Counted from the first letter of the stretch, positions 25,281 through 33,965 are shown. The stretch: 48,638 bases of DNA from Flavobacteriaceae bacterium (GCA_021647885.1 JAKITV010000017.1:1-48638); one strand, 5' to 3'. Notes: generated by a model from the sequence alone, not told the origin. Translations and numbers: made by a program.

Positions 25281-26586
25281 AGTTTAACTCAATTGCAATT
25301 TTAGCAACTTCATCCAATACACGTAGTAAGTTGCCACTCCATAGTTTACTTATGTTTTCTTCAGTATAACCACGTTTTACAAGTTCTAAAGTTACATTAA
25401 ATGTTTCCGAAGCATCATTCCACCCTTCAATACCACCTCCACCATCAAAATCACTACTAATTCCAACATGATCTATACCTATTTTATCAACCATATAATC
25501 AATATGATCTATAAAATCAGACACGTTCACAGCAGGAGGGAAGTCAGGAATCGTATTTGCTTTTTTATTGGCTAATGCCATAACTTTTCTTCGGTTGGCA
25601 ATAAAATCTAACTGTACCGAATCGGATAGCTGTCTAAACTCACTCCAATCATACCAAGTGACTCCTAAAGAATCCACAATTTTTTCTCTAATTTCTTTTA
25701 GTTTGGTATTTCTTGTTTCATATTTTTCTGTATTGAGATACGATTTAAATGCTACAGTTTGCACGACACCTCCATTTTGTTTTATCCATTGTAATTGTTC
25801 ATCATCAAGATTTCTACTATGGTTACAAAGTGCTCTCGCTGAAGAATGAGATGCAATTATTGGTGCTTTAGAAAGCTCAATCATTTGTCGTATAGCTTCT
25901 TTTGAAGGATGAGATACATCTATCATCATTCCTAATCTATTCATTTCTTTGATGACTTCTTTACCAAAATCGCTCAAACCATTATGTAGCCAAACATCAT
26001 CCTTTTCGCCTGTATTGCTATCGCTTAATTGACTATGACCATTATGAGCAAGCGACATATAGCGTCCTCCCAAATCGTAGAATTTCTTAACATTGTTAAT
26101 ATCAAGACCAATTGGATAGCCGTTTTCAATACCAATCATGGCTACTTTTTTTCCAGCTTTATGGATACGTCTTACGTCGTCTGAAGTTGTTGCCAATTCA
26201 ATTTGGTCTGGAGCAATTTCGTTAACTAACTTGTGTATGGCATCAAATTTAGACATTGCATTTTCATAAGCTTTTGCATAACCATTGTCAGTTAAGGAAT
26301 CTTGTCCTGTATAAACAATAAACCAAGCCACATCTAATCCGCCTTTATTCATTTTTGGCAAAGTAACTTGAGATTTAATGTCTTGTGCGTAATTTATAGA
26401 ATCGGTAAAATTCTTAACATTTATATCACAATGTGTGTCAAGAGTAATAACACGTTCATGAATGGCTTTTGCTTTAGTAATAAGTTGTTCTTGGGTCATG
26501 GAATTTTCTTTACAAGAAATTAATGCAATAGATATTGCAAACAGAAATAGTACTGCTTCTTTTGAAATTAATTTTAGACTTTTCAT
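25279..26586 (-). CDS. lipoprotein membrane dipeptidase (M19 / renal dipeptidase family)
   Basis: I start at the ATG at 26586 (MKSLKLISKEAVLFLFAISIALISC), because this gives a proper lipoprotein signal with an LISC lipobox; the longest frame adds 14 unlikely residues. The 435-residue product has the M19 zinc ligands: LDTHCDIN near 47-54, the bridging Glu in IGIENGYPIG near 152, MIDVSHPSKE near 223-232, and APIIASHSSARALCNHSRN near 241-259, with SSDFDGGGG near 378-386. The family cleaves dipeptides, including D-amino acid forms, using two metal ions. It probably acts in the envelope. Confidence 0.92.
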   Translation of the reverse strand: MKSLKLISKEAVLFLFAISIALISCKENSMTQEQLITKAKAIHERVITLDTHCDINVKNFTDSINYAQDIKSQVTLPKMNKGGLDVAWFIVYTGQDSLTDNGYAKAYENAMSKFDAIHKLVNEIAPDQIELATTSDDVRRIHKAGKKVAMIGIENGYPIGLDINNVKKFYDLGGRYMSLAHNGHSQLSDSNTGEKDDVWLHNGLSDFGKEVIKEMNRLGMMIDVSHPSKEAIRQMIELSKAPIIASHSSARALCNHSRNLDDEQLQWIKQNGGVVQTVAFKSYLNTEKYETRNTKLKEIREKIVDSLGVTWYDWSEFRQLSDSVQLDFIANRRKVMALANKKANTIPDFPPAVNVSDFIDHIDYMVDKIGIDHVGISSDFDGGGGIEGWNDASETFNVTLELVKRGYTEENISKLWSGNLLRVLDEVAKIAIELN

Positions 26587-26635
26587 TTGTAAAAATGGAT
26601 TAATAAGTTGAGCAATCAAATATAACATAATTAGC

Positions 26636-26664
26636 TAAAAAAGCCTGAACATTGAGTTCAGGCT
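26636..26664 (-). terminator. intrinsic terminator of the membrane-protein gene
   Basis: AGCCTGAAC (26642-26650) pairs with GTTCAGGCT (26656-26664) around ATTGA. The A run on the left is a U tract on the minus strand. It lies between the membrane-protein gene stop (26688) and the dipeptidase start, so those genes are separate units. Confidence 0.88.
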
Positions 26665-26687
26665 AGATTTATTTTTATATTAAAGTA

Positions 26688-27122
26688 CTAGGACAATACG
26701 CCTTTTCCTTTTTGATTTTTAGAATACCAAACAAGAAAAGCTGCAATTACAATAATCGTAATTGGCCTTAAATAAGGTTGCATTTCACTAAAAACCTCTA
26801 CCATATCTGTTCCAAATAACCAATATAATTGCTGAATTGTTGCTGCAACAAATGATATACACAATATAATAGCAGCTATTTTTTTACGCATTAACAATGC
26901 TATGGCGCCAATAACTCCAGTAAAAACTGTAATAGCAAATAAAGCAGTTATCCAAGCAGGAAGGCTTTCTAAAAGGGCTATTTGATCGGCATTCAAATCA
27001 GCCATTGAGGCTTCAGTTTTATATGCATGTTGTAAATAAGCATCTACACCCATTCCATTCCAAATAAGTGCAATAACTCCAATAATCCAAAATACTATAT
27101 CTGGTTTGTTTGTGGTTGCCAT
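26688..27122 (-). CDS. conserved four-helix membrane protein
   Basis: The 144-residue product has four hydrophobic segments (about residues 8-27, 56-78, 83-105 and 118-136), with the conserved-looking opening NKPDIVFWIIGVIALIWNGMGVDAYLQHAY and a PAWITALFAI helix start. I recognise the pattern as a common bacterial small membrane protein sometimes labelled 'sugar transporter' without evidence. No function can be given. It has its own terminator. Confidence 0.82.
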   Translation of the reverse strand: MATTNKPDIVFWIIGVIALIWNGMGVDAYLQHAYKTEASMADLNADQIALLESLPAWITALFAITVFTGVIGAIALLMRKKIAAIILCISFVAATIQQLYWLFGTDMVEVFSEMQPYLRPITIIVIAAFLVWYSKNQKGKGVLS

Positions 27123-27320
27123 AATTTTGTTTTTTAGTTAGTAAAAAAAGAATATTTAAACTATTTGTTTTCAGCAATTTAATCAGAAACTGATAAAAGC
27201 GCAACTAATTGGAATTAATTATCATGGATGGTAAATTAATATGTAATTTCATCAGCAAATAATATTTCATTTTTTACGTTTTTTAATTTTAGCAACATTA
27301 TATAATCCTCCTTGTTTTCA

Positions 27321-27546
27321 TCAACTATTTCTAACCCAAACAGCTCCAATTATTTGATCATTCAAATTTACAGCCAAACAATAATCGTCTTTTTTCTGTC
27401 CAAATTTTTCAATGTACACACGAGCTTCTGGAATATTCATCACATCTTGCGGAATTGGGTACGTTATGTCCGATTGATATACTGATTCATAAAGCAATAT
27501 CCTCAAGAATATCAATTTCTTCTGTCTTAATTTTCCGAATTATTAT
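27321..27546 (-). pseudogene. frameshifted and truncated GNAT acetyltransferase remnant
   Basis: Read on the minus strand, 27487-27543 gives IRKIKTEEIDILEDIAL and then a TGA stop; the next frame continues LYESVYQSDITYPIP and on to NDQIIGAVWVR, then a stop. The joined reading is the N-terminal third of a GNAT N-acetyltransferase (first strand, alpha1-alpha2 region, VNLNDQIIGAVWVR strands). The two frames join if TAT has lost 2 nt in a TATAT run near 27488. The start codon appears to have become ATA, and the acetyl-CoA motif (R/QxxGxG/A) is missing after 27321. It therefore encodes no working enzyme. Confidence 0.75.
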
Positions 27547-27645
27547 GTCATTACTATTTTACATATTGGGTTCATTTACTTTGAATCTCTATACGCTTTC
27601 CATTGATTTACCAATATACCAAATTAGGTGTAATTTACTTGTGCC

Positions 27646-28365
27646 TTAATCTGTAGCTTCTGCCATAGTATGATACACGTTTTGCACATCATCGTCTTCT
27701 TCAATTTTTTCTAATAGCTTTTCAACATCAGCTGCTTGTTCAGCAGATAGTTCTTTAGTGACTTGTGGTATGCGTTCAAAACCAGAAGATAAGATTTCTA
27801 TCTTACGCTTTTCTAGTTCGGCTTGTATTGCTCCAAAACTTTCAAAAGGTGCATAGATTAAAATACCATCGTCGTCTGCAAAAACTTCTTCGGCACCAAA
27901 ATCTATAAACTCAAGTTCAATTTCTTCAGCATCTAATCCTTCACTAGAAATCCTGAAATTGCAGGTATGGTCGAACATAAAAACCACAGAGCCAGAAGTG
28001 CCCAAACTACCATTGCATTTATTAAAATAACTACGAACATTGGCAACAGTTCTTGTATTATTATCGGTTGCAGTTTCTACAAGAATTGCAATACCATGAG
28101 GTGCATAACCTTCAAATAAAACTTCTTTATAATCGCCTTGACTTTTATCGCTAGCACGTTTTATAGCTCTTTCTACGTTATCTTTTGGCATGTTAACTGC
28201 CTTTGCATTTTGAATCACTGCACGTAAACGCGAGTTGCTATCGGGATCTGGACCAGCTTCTTTTACAGCCATTACAATGTCTTTGCCAATACGTGTAAAG
28301 GCTTTACTCATTGCAGACCAACGTTTCATTTTACGTGCTTTACGAAATTCGAAAGCTCTTCCCAT
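27646..28365 (-). CDS. yebC: YebC/PmpR-family protein
   Basis: The 239-residue protein opens with the YebC signature in its Bacteroidota form (GRAFEFRKARKMKRWSAMSKAFTRIGKDI), followed by DPDSNSRLRAVIQNAKAVNMPKDNVERAIKRA near 40-71 and YEGYAPHG-type strand EVLFEGYAPHGIAILVE near 81-97. YebC proteins were long called transcription regulators; recent work links them to relief of ribosome stalling on proline runs. It stands alone, followed by the GNAT remnant and preceded by a palindromic repeat. Confidence 0.95.
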   Translation of the reverse strand: MGRAFEFRKARKMKRWSAMSKAFTRIGKDIVMAVKEAGPDPDSNSRLRAVIQNAKAVNMPKDNVERAIKRASDKSQGDYKEVLFEGYAPHGIAILVETATDNNTRTVANVRSYFNKCNGSLGTSGSVVFMFDHTCNFRISSEGLDAEEIELEFIDFGAEEVFADDDGILIYAPFESFGAIQAELEKRKIEILSSGFERIPQVTKELSAEQAADVEKLLEKIEEDDDVQNVYHTMAEATD

Positions 28366-28381
28366 AGAAAATTATTTTTTC

Positions 28382-28401
28382 ATTCCTGCGAAGGCAGGAA
28401 T
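28382..28401 (+). repeat. ATTCCTGC-GAAG-GCAGGAAT dispersed palindrome
   Basis: This third intact copy lies 17 nt upstream of the yebC start codon, that is, in its 5' leader or promoter. Confidence 0.9.
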
Positions 28402-28490
28402 CTTATTATTTTTCACCTTAAGTTTCTTGTTAAGCAAATTTAAGAAAAGAAAATATCATATTTCTTCAATTTTATGCATATAGTTTATGG

Positions 28491-28549
28491 ATTCCTGCCC
28501 TCACTTCGACAATCCCGATAGCTATCGGGACAGCGTGACACGCAGGAAT
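28491..28549 (+). repeat. nested repeat: one palindrome inserted in another
   Basis: The half-sites ATTCCTGC (28491-28498) and GCAGGAAT (28542-28549) are separated by 43 nt instead of 4. Inside lie CACTTCGAC and CAGCGTGAC pieces of another common repeat, and in the centre the 18-bp TCCCGATAGCTATCGGGA (28513-28530). It reads as a three-layer nest. It sits 10 nt past the phhB stop. Confidence 0.85.
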
Positions 28550-28559
28550 GACAATTAAA

Positions 28560-28850
28560 TTATTCTTCCACCTCTACAATTGCTTCAATAGCTTCAGCGA
28601 GTTCAAAGTCTTTTTCGGTAACACCATTGGTATTGTGTGTTGACAACGAAATAGTTAGCTTGTTATAGACATTTGTCCAATTTGGATGATGGTTTAAGGC
28701 TTCGCACTCAAAAGCAATTCTGCTCATTGCACTAAAGCAATCTTTAAAATTATCGAATTCAAATTCGGCATGAATAGCGTTTTCATAATAATCCCAATCT
28801 GGAAACCGTAATAATTTTTTTTCGATGTCTTCTTCAGAAAGTTTTTTCAT
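28560..28850 (-). CDS. phhB: 4a-hydroxytetrahydrobiopterin dehydratase
   Basis: I start at the ATG at 28850 (MKKLSEEDIEKKLL), 11 codons after the longest frame, in line with family length (96 residues). The PCD signature is intact: CEALNHHPNWTNVYNKLTI with the His-His pair, then LSTHNTNGVTEKDFELAEAI. The enzyme dehydrates pterin-4a-carbinolamine, recycling the cofactor of aromatic amino acid hydroxylases. No hydroxylase gene lies in the window. Confidence 0.94.
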   Translation of the reverse strand: MKKLSEEDIEKKLLRFPDWDYYENAIHAEFEFDNFKDCFSAMSRIAFECEALNHHPNWTNVYNKLTISLSTHNTNGVTEKDFELAEAIEAIVEVEE

Positions 28851-28902
28851 AGTATTTATTTTAATCACTTTAAATTTAAACATTTAAAAACATGTCAATT
28901 AA

Positions 28903-29733
28903 TTACATTTCTAACTCAGAAAAAATCTCCTGGCTATAGAGCTGCAAATGTTTTGGTAATAGATTGCTTTTAGGCAAAACTGCCAAATATCTATCTTCAT
29001 TAGTAGTATAGACATGTTTAAATACAGGCTTGTAATCTCCAAGCGTACTGATAATTTCTTTTATAAAATCGTCGTGGTGCACTAAATCTTTACTACCTAA
29101 ATGAAATATTCCTGATTTATTTCTATTTATGATATAGTGAATTTGCTGTGATAGTTTTTTGTCTGTCGTAACATTCATTATTAAGTTTGGAAATACTTCA
29201 ATTGGTATTTTTTCTTTCAAATGAATTTTAACCTCTTCAATTCTAGGAGATAATGCACCAAATACCATTGGCAATCTTAAAATGGCATATTTACGTTTTG
29301 GTAAACGTAGTAGCATATTTTCAATTTTAATTTTTAGGCGGCCATAAATACTTTCGCTTAAAGTTTTGTCATTTTCATAACTAGGATATTTACTATAAGC
29401 ATCAAAAACATTTGCCGAAGACATAAAAATAAGTTTACATCTATGCTCTACTATATATTCTATTATGTGTAGATGTGTAATTATTTGTGTCGAAAAATCA
29501 CCACGTAATGAAGAAATAATAATAGTTGGCTTTACTGCATCAAGAATATCGAAGATATCGTCTTCTTCAATATTATACTGAAAAAAATGTTGATTGTTTC
29601 TAAAGGAAATATCATTTGTACAATAGGTACCAAACGTAAAAAAATAGGAGCAGAGCTCTTTGTATATGGCATTGCCAATAAAACCACTTGCGCCTAAAAT
29701 TAAAATTCTATGTTTGCTGTTTATCCTCTTCAT
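28903..29733 (-). CDS. NAD(P)-dependent SDR, RmlD/epimerase-like
   Basis: The 276-residue protein has an extended-SDR Rossmann fold: ILGASGFIGNAIYKEL near 11-26 (GxxGxxG), IFMSSANVFDAYSKYPSYEND near 101-121, and a SIYGRLKIKIENML segment (Y-x-x-x-K with Tyr near 129 and Lys near 133), so the catalytic pair is present. ILRLPMVFGA near 148-157 is the usual following strand. It resembles dTDP-4-dehydrorhamnose reductase and related sugar-nucleotide enzymes. It is placed 29 nt after gcvT on the same strand; no nucleotide-sugar pathway is nearby, so the substrate is open. Confidence 0.87.
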   Translation of the reverse strand: MKRINSKHRILILGASGFIGNAIYKELCSYFFTFGTYCTNDISFRNNQHFFQYNIEEDDIFDILDAVKPTIIISSLRGDFSTQIITHLHIIEYIVEHRCKLIFMSSANVFDAYSKYPSYENDKTLSESIYGRLKIKIENMLLRLPKRKYAILRLPMVFGALSPRIEEVKIHLKEKIPIEVFPNLIMNVTTDKKLSQQIHYIINRNKSGIFHLGSKDLVHHDDFIKEIISTLGDYKPVFKHVYTTNEDRYLAVLPKSNLLPKHLQLYSQEIFSELEM

Positions 29734-29762
29734 GACATCACTTCTTGAACAGTAAAATATTT

Positions 29763-30845
29763 TTACCCCTTATAAAATGGAAGTTTTATTATGGTTGCTG
29801 AAACAGTATTTTTTCGGATTTGAATATTTATTTTGCTGCCAATTTCAGTGAAAATAGTTGGTACATAGCCCAAACCAATACCTTTACCAAGTGAAGGTGA
29901 CATCGTGCCAGAAGTAACTTCTCCAATTTTGCTCCCATTATTATCAACGATATCGTAACCTTGTCGTGGTATGCCACGCTCGTCGAGTTCAAAAGCAATT
30001 AATTTTCGTTTCACTCCACTTTCTTTTTCAGCTTTAAGTGCTTCACAATTTGTAAAATCTTTTGTGAATTTTGTAATCCAACCTAAACCTGCTTCAATTG
30101 GTGAAGTTGTGTCGTCAATATCGTTTCCGTATAAACAGTAGCCCATTTCTAACCTCAAAGTATCACGTGCAGCAAGACCAATGGGTTTAATACCAAAATC
30201 TGCTCCAGCTTCAAAAACCTTATCCCAAATTTGCTTTACTTCATTGTTCTTACAATAGATTTCGAATCCTCCACTTCCTGTATAACCTGTTGCCGAAATA
30301 ATAACATGCTCGATACCAGCAAAATCACCAACTATAAAATTGTAGAATTTTATTTTGGAAAGGTCATGACTGCTTAAAGATTGCATAGCTTCTATAGCTT
30401 TTGGGCCTTGTATAGCTAGTAAGGAATACACTTTGCTTAAGTCACGTATTTCGGCACCAACATCATTTTTAGATTGTATCCAATTCCAATCCTTTTCAAT
30501 GTTACTAGCATTAACAACCAATAAATAGGCTTGTTCTTTAATTTTATAAACAATAAGATCGTCCACAATTCCACCATCATCATTAGGGAAACAACTGTAT
30601 TGTGCTTTTCCAATCGTTAATTTTGAAGCATCATTGCTGGTTACTTTTTGTATTAAAGCTAATGCATTTTCACCTTCAATTAAAAATTCGCCCATGTGAG
30701 ATACATCAAAAACACCAACCGCATGTCGCACGGTTTTGTGTTCTATATTAACACCTTCATACTGCACAGGCATATTATAACCAGCAAAAGGGACTAGCTT
30801 TGCACCAAGCGCTTTATGTGTTGAAGTTAAAGCTGTATTTTTCAT
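29763..30845 (-). CDS. gcvT: aminomethyltransferase (glycine cleavage T protein)
   Basis: The 360-residue product is full length for GcvT. Motifs: [22 protein letters not shown] near 10-31, [16 protein letters not shown] near 43-58, VDDLIVYKI near 94-102, [14 protein letters not shown] near 190-203, and LGLDTLR-like [18 protein letters not shown] near 226-243. It transfers the methylene group from the H-protein aminomethyl arm to tetrahydrofolate, releasing ammonia. The other glycine cleavage genes (gcvP, gcvH) are not here. Confidence 0.95.
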   Translation of the reverse strand: MKNTALTSTHKALGAKLVPFAGYNMPVQYEGVNIEHKTVRHAVGVFDVSHMGEFLIEGENALALIQKVTSNDASKLTIGKAQYSCFPNDDGGIVDDLIVYKIKEQAYLLVVNASNIEKDWNWIQSKNDVGAEIRDLSKVYSLLAIQGPKAIEAMQSLSSHDLSKIKFYNFIVGDFAGIEHVIISATGYTGSGGFEIYCKNNEVKQIWDKVFEAGADFGIKPIGLAARDTLRLEMGYCLYGNDIDDTTSPIEAGLGWITKFTKDFTNCEALKAEKESGVKRKLIAFELDERGIPRQGYDIVDNNGSKIGEVTSGTMSPSLGKGIGLGYVPTIFTEIGSKINIQIRKNTVSATIIKLPFYKG

Positions 30846-30873
30846 TGAATTATTTTTAATTCATTCCCTCAAA

Positions 30874-30891
30874 TCCCGATAGCTATCGGGA
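30874..30891 (+). repeat. TCCCGATAGCTATCGGGA palindrome in the gcvT leader
   Basis: This exact 18-bp copy is framed by ATTCCCTC (30863-30870) and GAGGGAAT (30890-30897), a second layer of inverted repeat that shares two bases with it. It lies about 30 nt upstream of the gcvT start. Confidence 0.92.
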
Positions 30892-30931
30892 GGGAATCTC
30901 TTTATTCTAATTAAACCCAAATAATAAGGTT

Positions 30932-30939
30932 CAAAACTA
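30932..30939 (-). promoter_or_regulatory. -7 box TAGTTTTG of gcvT
   Basis: On the minus strand this matches TAnnTTTG. It is 87 nt before the gcvT ATG, which would place the nested palindrome in the 5' untranslated region. No clear -33 box was found. Confidence 0.35.
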
Positions 30940-31033
30940 CATAAATTTTGTTTCATTTCTTTTATAAAAGTTCTGTTAAAATTTAATTTTCTTGTAGTTT
31001 ATTATGTATTTTACGCTTATAAAGTTAGTTGCT

Positions 31034-32521
31034 ATGAAATCTATATTTTCTTTAGTTTTTTGTTTATCATTTGCTGTTTTCATTTTTGCACAAGACGGTT
31101 TGCCACAAGATTACTTGTCTTCAGAATTTCATAAAAATAGGAGAGAAGCCCTTCGCGATAAAATGCCAGAAAACACTGTGGCTGTGTTTTTCGCTAATCC
31201 TGTTCGTAATCGTGCAAACGATGTAGATTATATGTATCATCAAGATCCTAATTTTTATTATTTAACAGGTTACAAAGAACCTCATTCTGTTTTGGTTATT
31301 TTTTCTGAAATGCAAACTAATGCTGAAGGCAAAGCTTATAATGAAATATTATATGTACAAGAACGAAATGCACGTTGGGAAATGTGGACAGGACGTCGCT
31401 TAGGTACTGAAGGAGCTAAAAATGAATTAGGTTTTGAAATGGCTTTTAATGGGAAAGAATTTTTGAATTCTGGAATAGATTTTACAACATATGATGCCGT
31501 TTTATTTAATGACTTTAAAGACGATTACAGAGACAGTAAACGCAATAAAGCAGACATGTATGATTTGGTTACATCTTTTAAGGCACAAATTGGTTATTAT
31601 TTGGAAGAAACTGCTGTTAAAACCAACGATAAGCTAACAATTGAAATGAATCAAGAAAATAATATTGCTACAAAAAAAGCAAAGATTGATATTATATTGC
31701 TTAATACTTTTATGGCTGGATTGCGGCAAATAAAGACTCCAGAAGAAATGAAACTCTTAACAAAAGCTATTCGTATTTCTGCTCAAGGTCAAATTGAAGT
31801 AATGAAAGCCATGCATCCTGGAATGTCTGAAACCGAATTACAAGGCATCCATGAGTTCGTTTATAAAAAGTATGGTAGTGAGTATGAAGGATACCCATCT
31901 ATAGTTGGTGCAGGAAATAATGGTTGTGTGTTGCATTATGTAGAAAACAATAAGATGAAGATTGAAGGCGAATTGGTGTTAATGGATTTAGGGGCAGAGT
32001 ACCATGGCTATACTGCTGATGTTACAAGAACTATTCCAGCAAATGGCAAGTTTTCTCCTGAGCAAAAAGCGATTTATGATATTGTTTACGAAGCACAAGA
32101 GGCTGGAATTGCTGCAGCAATTATTGGGAATGATGGAAACTCAACACATAGTGCTGCAAAAAAAGTAATAAATGAAGGGTTAGCAGCATTAGGTATTATA
32201 AAATCGGCTGACACAAGACATATGTATTTTCCGCATGGGACATCGCATCATATTGGATTAGATGTGCATGATTTAAATTTGCGTGGAGATTATGAAGCGA
32301 ATATGGTTATTACAGTAGAACCTGGAATTTATATTCCAGAAGGAAGCGATTGCGATAAAAAGTGGTGGGGAATTGCAGTGCGTATTGAAGACGATATTTT
32401 AATTACCGAAAACGGCCCAGTAAATTTATCGGCTGAAGCTCCACGAAAGTCTGAAGAAATTGAAGCATTAATGACACAAAAAAGTGCATTAGATGATTTT
32501 GTATTGCCGAAGTTGGATTAA
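31034..32521 (+). CDS. secreted Xaa-Pro aminopeptidase (M24B)
   Basis: I start at the ATG at 31034 (MKSIFSLVFCLSFAVFIFAQ), which gives a clean signal peptide; ten extra codons upstream are unlikely. The 495-residue enzyme has an N-terminal AMP_N domain (DYMYHQDPNFYYLTGYKEP near 58-76) and the M24 pita-bread domain with its five metal ligands: LMDLGAEYHGYTADVTRTIP (two Asp), FPHGTSHHIGLDVHD (His), TVEPGIYIPE (Glu) and IAVRIEDDILIT (Glu). It removes an N-terminal residue before proline, probably in the periplasm or outside. The 3' end of this gene is duplicated at 33940-33965. Confidence 0.94.
   Translation: MKSIFSLVFCLSFAVFIFAQDGLPQDYLSSEFHKNRREALRDKMPENTVAVFFANPVRNRANDVDYMYHQDPNFYYLTGYKEPHSVLVIFSEMQTNAEGKAYNEILYVQERNARWEMWTGRRLGTEGAKNELGFEMAFNGKEFLNSGIDFTTYDAVLFNDFKDDYRDSKRNKADMYDLVTSFKAQIGYYLEETAVKTNDKLTIEMNQENNIATKKAKIDIILLNTFMAGLRQIKTPEEMKLLTKAIRISAQGQIEVMKAMHPGMSETELQGIHEFVYKKYGSEYEGYPSIVGAGNNGCVLHYVENNKMKIEGELVLMDLGAEYHGYTADVTRTIPANGKFSPEQKAIYDIVYEAQEAGIAAAIIGNDGNSTHSAAKKVINEGLAALGIIKSADTRHMYFPHGTSHHIGLDVHDLNLRGDYEANMVITVEPGIYIPEGSDCDKKWWGIAVRIEDDILITENGPVNLSAEAPRKSEEIEALMTQKSALDDFVLPKLD
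32495..32520 (+). repeat. direct repeat covering the 3' end of the peptidase gene, copy 1
   Basis: These last 26 nt of the peptidase reading frame match 33940-33965 at 23 of 26 positions, including the exact 14-mer CCGAAGTTGGATTA. The two copies bracket the three-gene stress block. Confidence 0.75.
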
Positions 32522-32829
32522 TTTGCTGTCATTTCTGCAATAATCAGCAATCTATTTTCAATTGGGCTTTAATATTATGGATTAGCTATACTGAATTTTA
32601 CGCTGTAATGACCTAACAGAAATGACAAAACACTGTTAATAAATACTCGCAAACCTATTTTGAATTAATGATTTTTTGCATTTTATAAACTAACCTAACT
32701 TAACCCAATAATTGCCATTATTGAATTACCATAACTATTTTTTGGGAATCAATCAAGAACAGGAAGTGAAAAGTAAAATTTAATTTTTCAATAAGCAGGT
32801 TTTCAAATCTTCATAAAATACCATTTTAC
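32522..32829. other. 308-nt gap with an 11-bp inverted repeat
   Basis: TGTCATTTCTG (32527-32537) is matched by CAGAAATGACA (32617-32627), 79 nt apart. Between and after them, GGATTAGCTA and TTACGCTGTAATGA resemble pieces found at 33960-34035 after the second 26-nt direct repeat. I see no gene or RNA here. The peptidase terminator is not obvious. Confidence 0.6.
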
Positions 32830-33066
32830 TTATTTCTGTTTACCAAATCTATTTGAGAACTTTTTAAACAGTTTATTGGTCACAAAAGTCAGCACGACGG
32901 TTTGTATAAATCCATCGAATCCACCTAAAAGATTGGTAGGGCAAAGATTATTTTTGGATCTATGCATATTCAACTTAATATTTTCTTTGTCTATTTCCTT
33001 TTGGAGGCTTAAAATTTTAAGTCGCTGATCTATTTCATCAAATGAATTGTATCTATGCTGTGTCAT
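32830..33066 (-). CDS. DUF6327-like small protein
   Basis: The 78-residue protein begins YNSFDEIDQRLKILSLQKEIDKENIKL, the pattern of DUF6327-type flavobacterial proteins, and has a C-terminal stretch (GGFDGFIQTVVLTFVTNKLFKKF) that may touch the membrane. Its ATG overlaps the stop of the holin-like gene by 4 nt, so it is the third gene of a coupled block with YtxH. Function unknown. Co-occurrence suggests an envelope stress role. Confidence 0.75.
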   Translation of the reverse strand: MTQHRYNSFDEIDQRLKILSLQKEIDKENIKLNMHRSKNNLCPTNLLGGFDGFIQTVVLTFVTNKLFKKFSNRFGKQK

Positions 33067-33413
33067 ATTTTGTCAAAATAATATTTGGAAAACTTTTTCA
33101 ATAAGGGTTTATCCAACTTATTCCTTAATAAATAAAGAATGATGCTCACTAAAACAAAGAACGCACCCACAATTAAAAATCCGTAGAAAGTATTGTCTAA
33201 AGCCTGACCAATACCAAATGCTGCAGCAAAAGACAAGAAGAGCATCGCTAACAATACCACTGAGCCTACTAATAGCAATTTGGTTAGAGAAGTAATGCCC
33301 TTCATCAAAACCTTAAAACCTTTGAGTTGGTAGTATTCCTTGTTACTTTCTATGTACGAGCGAACGTTAATGTCCACTTCCAATAAACTCTTTTTTAATT
33401 CCTCAAAAGCCAT
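33063..33413 (-). CDS. phage-holin-superfamily III-like (DUF1469/YqjE) membrane protein
   Basis: The 116-residue protein has an N-terminal amphipathic part (FEELKKSLLEVDINVRSYIESNKEYYQLKGFKVLMKG) and two strong membrane helices (about residues 44-66 and 75-95). It fits the YqjE/DUF1469 group, named for weak similarity to holins and usually found with YtxH/ElaB-like genes. It is not evidence of a prophage. It lies 6 nt after the YtxH gene and overlaps the next start. Confidence 0.85.
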   Translation of the reverse strand: MAFEELKKSLLEVDINVRSYIESNKEYYQLKGFKVLMKGITSLTKLLLVGSVVLLAMLFLSFAAAFGIGQALDNTFYGFLIVGAFFVLVSIILYLLRNKLDKPLLKKFSKYYFDKI

Positions 33414-33419
33414 GAATCG

Positions 33420-33749
33420 TTATTTCTGAAGGTGTGCGTTTTTCTTTTTGAGTTCTTCCAGTTTGTGCTCTAAAGTGTTGATAATATCATCTGCTTTATA
33501 GCTCATATTAGAAATGGTATCTTCTAATTTTTGTTCAAAATCCTCTTTTTTGGCATTTACTGTTTTAGTAAGTTCATCTTTGGCGTGAGAAACCCGTTCT
33601 GAAATATCATTTTTGGCACTCACAACTTTGTTCTTAATTTTTTTTCTGGTTTTAATCCCTTGGTCTGGAGCATACAAAATCCCAACTCCAGCACCTATTA
33701 TCGCACCTGTTAACAGAGCTAATAATACATTTCCGCTATCGTTTGACAT
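33420..33749 (-). CDS. YtxH-domain protein
   Basis: The 109-residue protein starts with NVLLALLTGAIIGAGVGILYAPDQGIKTRKKI, the YtxH signature (glycine-rich membrane helix, then L(Y/F)AP and a TR-K-K patch), followed by a long charged coiled coil (residues 40-109, ISERVSHAKDELTKTVNAKKEDFEQKLED). YtxH-type proteins are induced in general stress in Firmicutes. It is the first gene of the block with the holin-like and DUF6327-like genes. Confidence 0.92.
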   Translation of the reverse strand: MSNDSGNVLLALLTGAIIGAGVGILYAPDQGIKTRKKIKNKVVSAKNDISERVSHAKDELTKTVNAKKEDFEQKLEDTISNMSYKADDIINTLEHKLEELKKKNAHLQK

Positions 33750-33939
33750 AACTTAAATTTTTAAGGTTAATGAATAATTTATTTTATATGTTAAATTTAA
33801 TAAGATCAAAAATAATTTGAAATGATATGTATCAGTTTTACATATTAATTTAAAAAAAATGTTTTGATGCTTAACCTGTAATTCTAGAATTGCTAAAAAC
33901 ACCTTCTATTAAAGATGTTTCTATTGACAAATATTTATT

Positions 33940-33965
33940 GATTTTAAATTACCGAAGTTGGATTA
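33940..33965 (+). repeat. direct repeat of the peptidase 3' end, copy 2
   Basis: 23 of 26 positions match 32495-32520. It lies 1.45 kb downstream of the first copy, past the three-gene block, and is not part of any gene. Confidence 0.75.

Noticed and set aside
27455-27649. Plus-strand 64-codon frame between the GNAT remnant and yebC
   Set aside because: It runs antisense through the broken GNAT gene, has low-complexity hydrophobic composition, and lacks a recognisable family or context.
33063-33413. Prophage holin
   Set aside because: The similarity is to the YqjE/DUF1469 group that travels with YtxH; no other phage gene is nearby.
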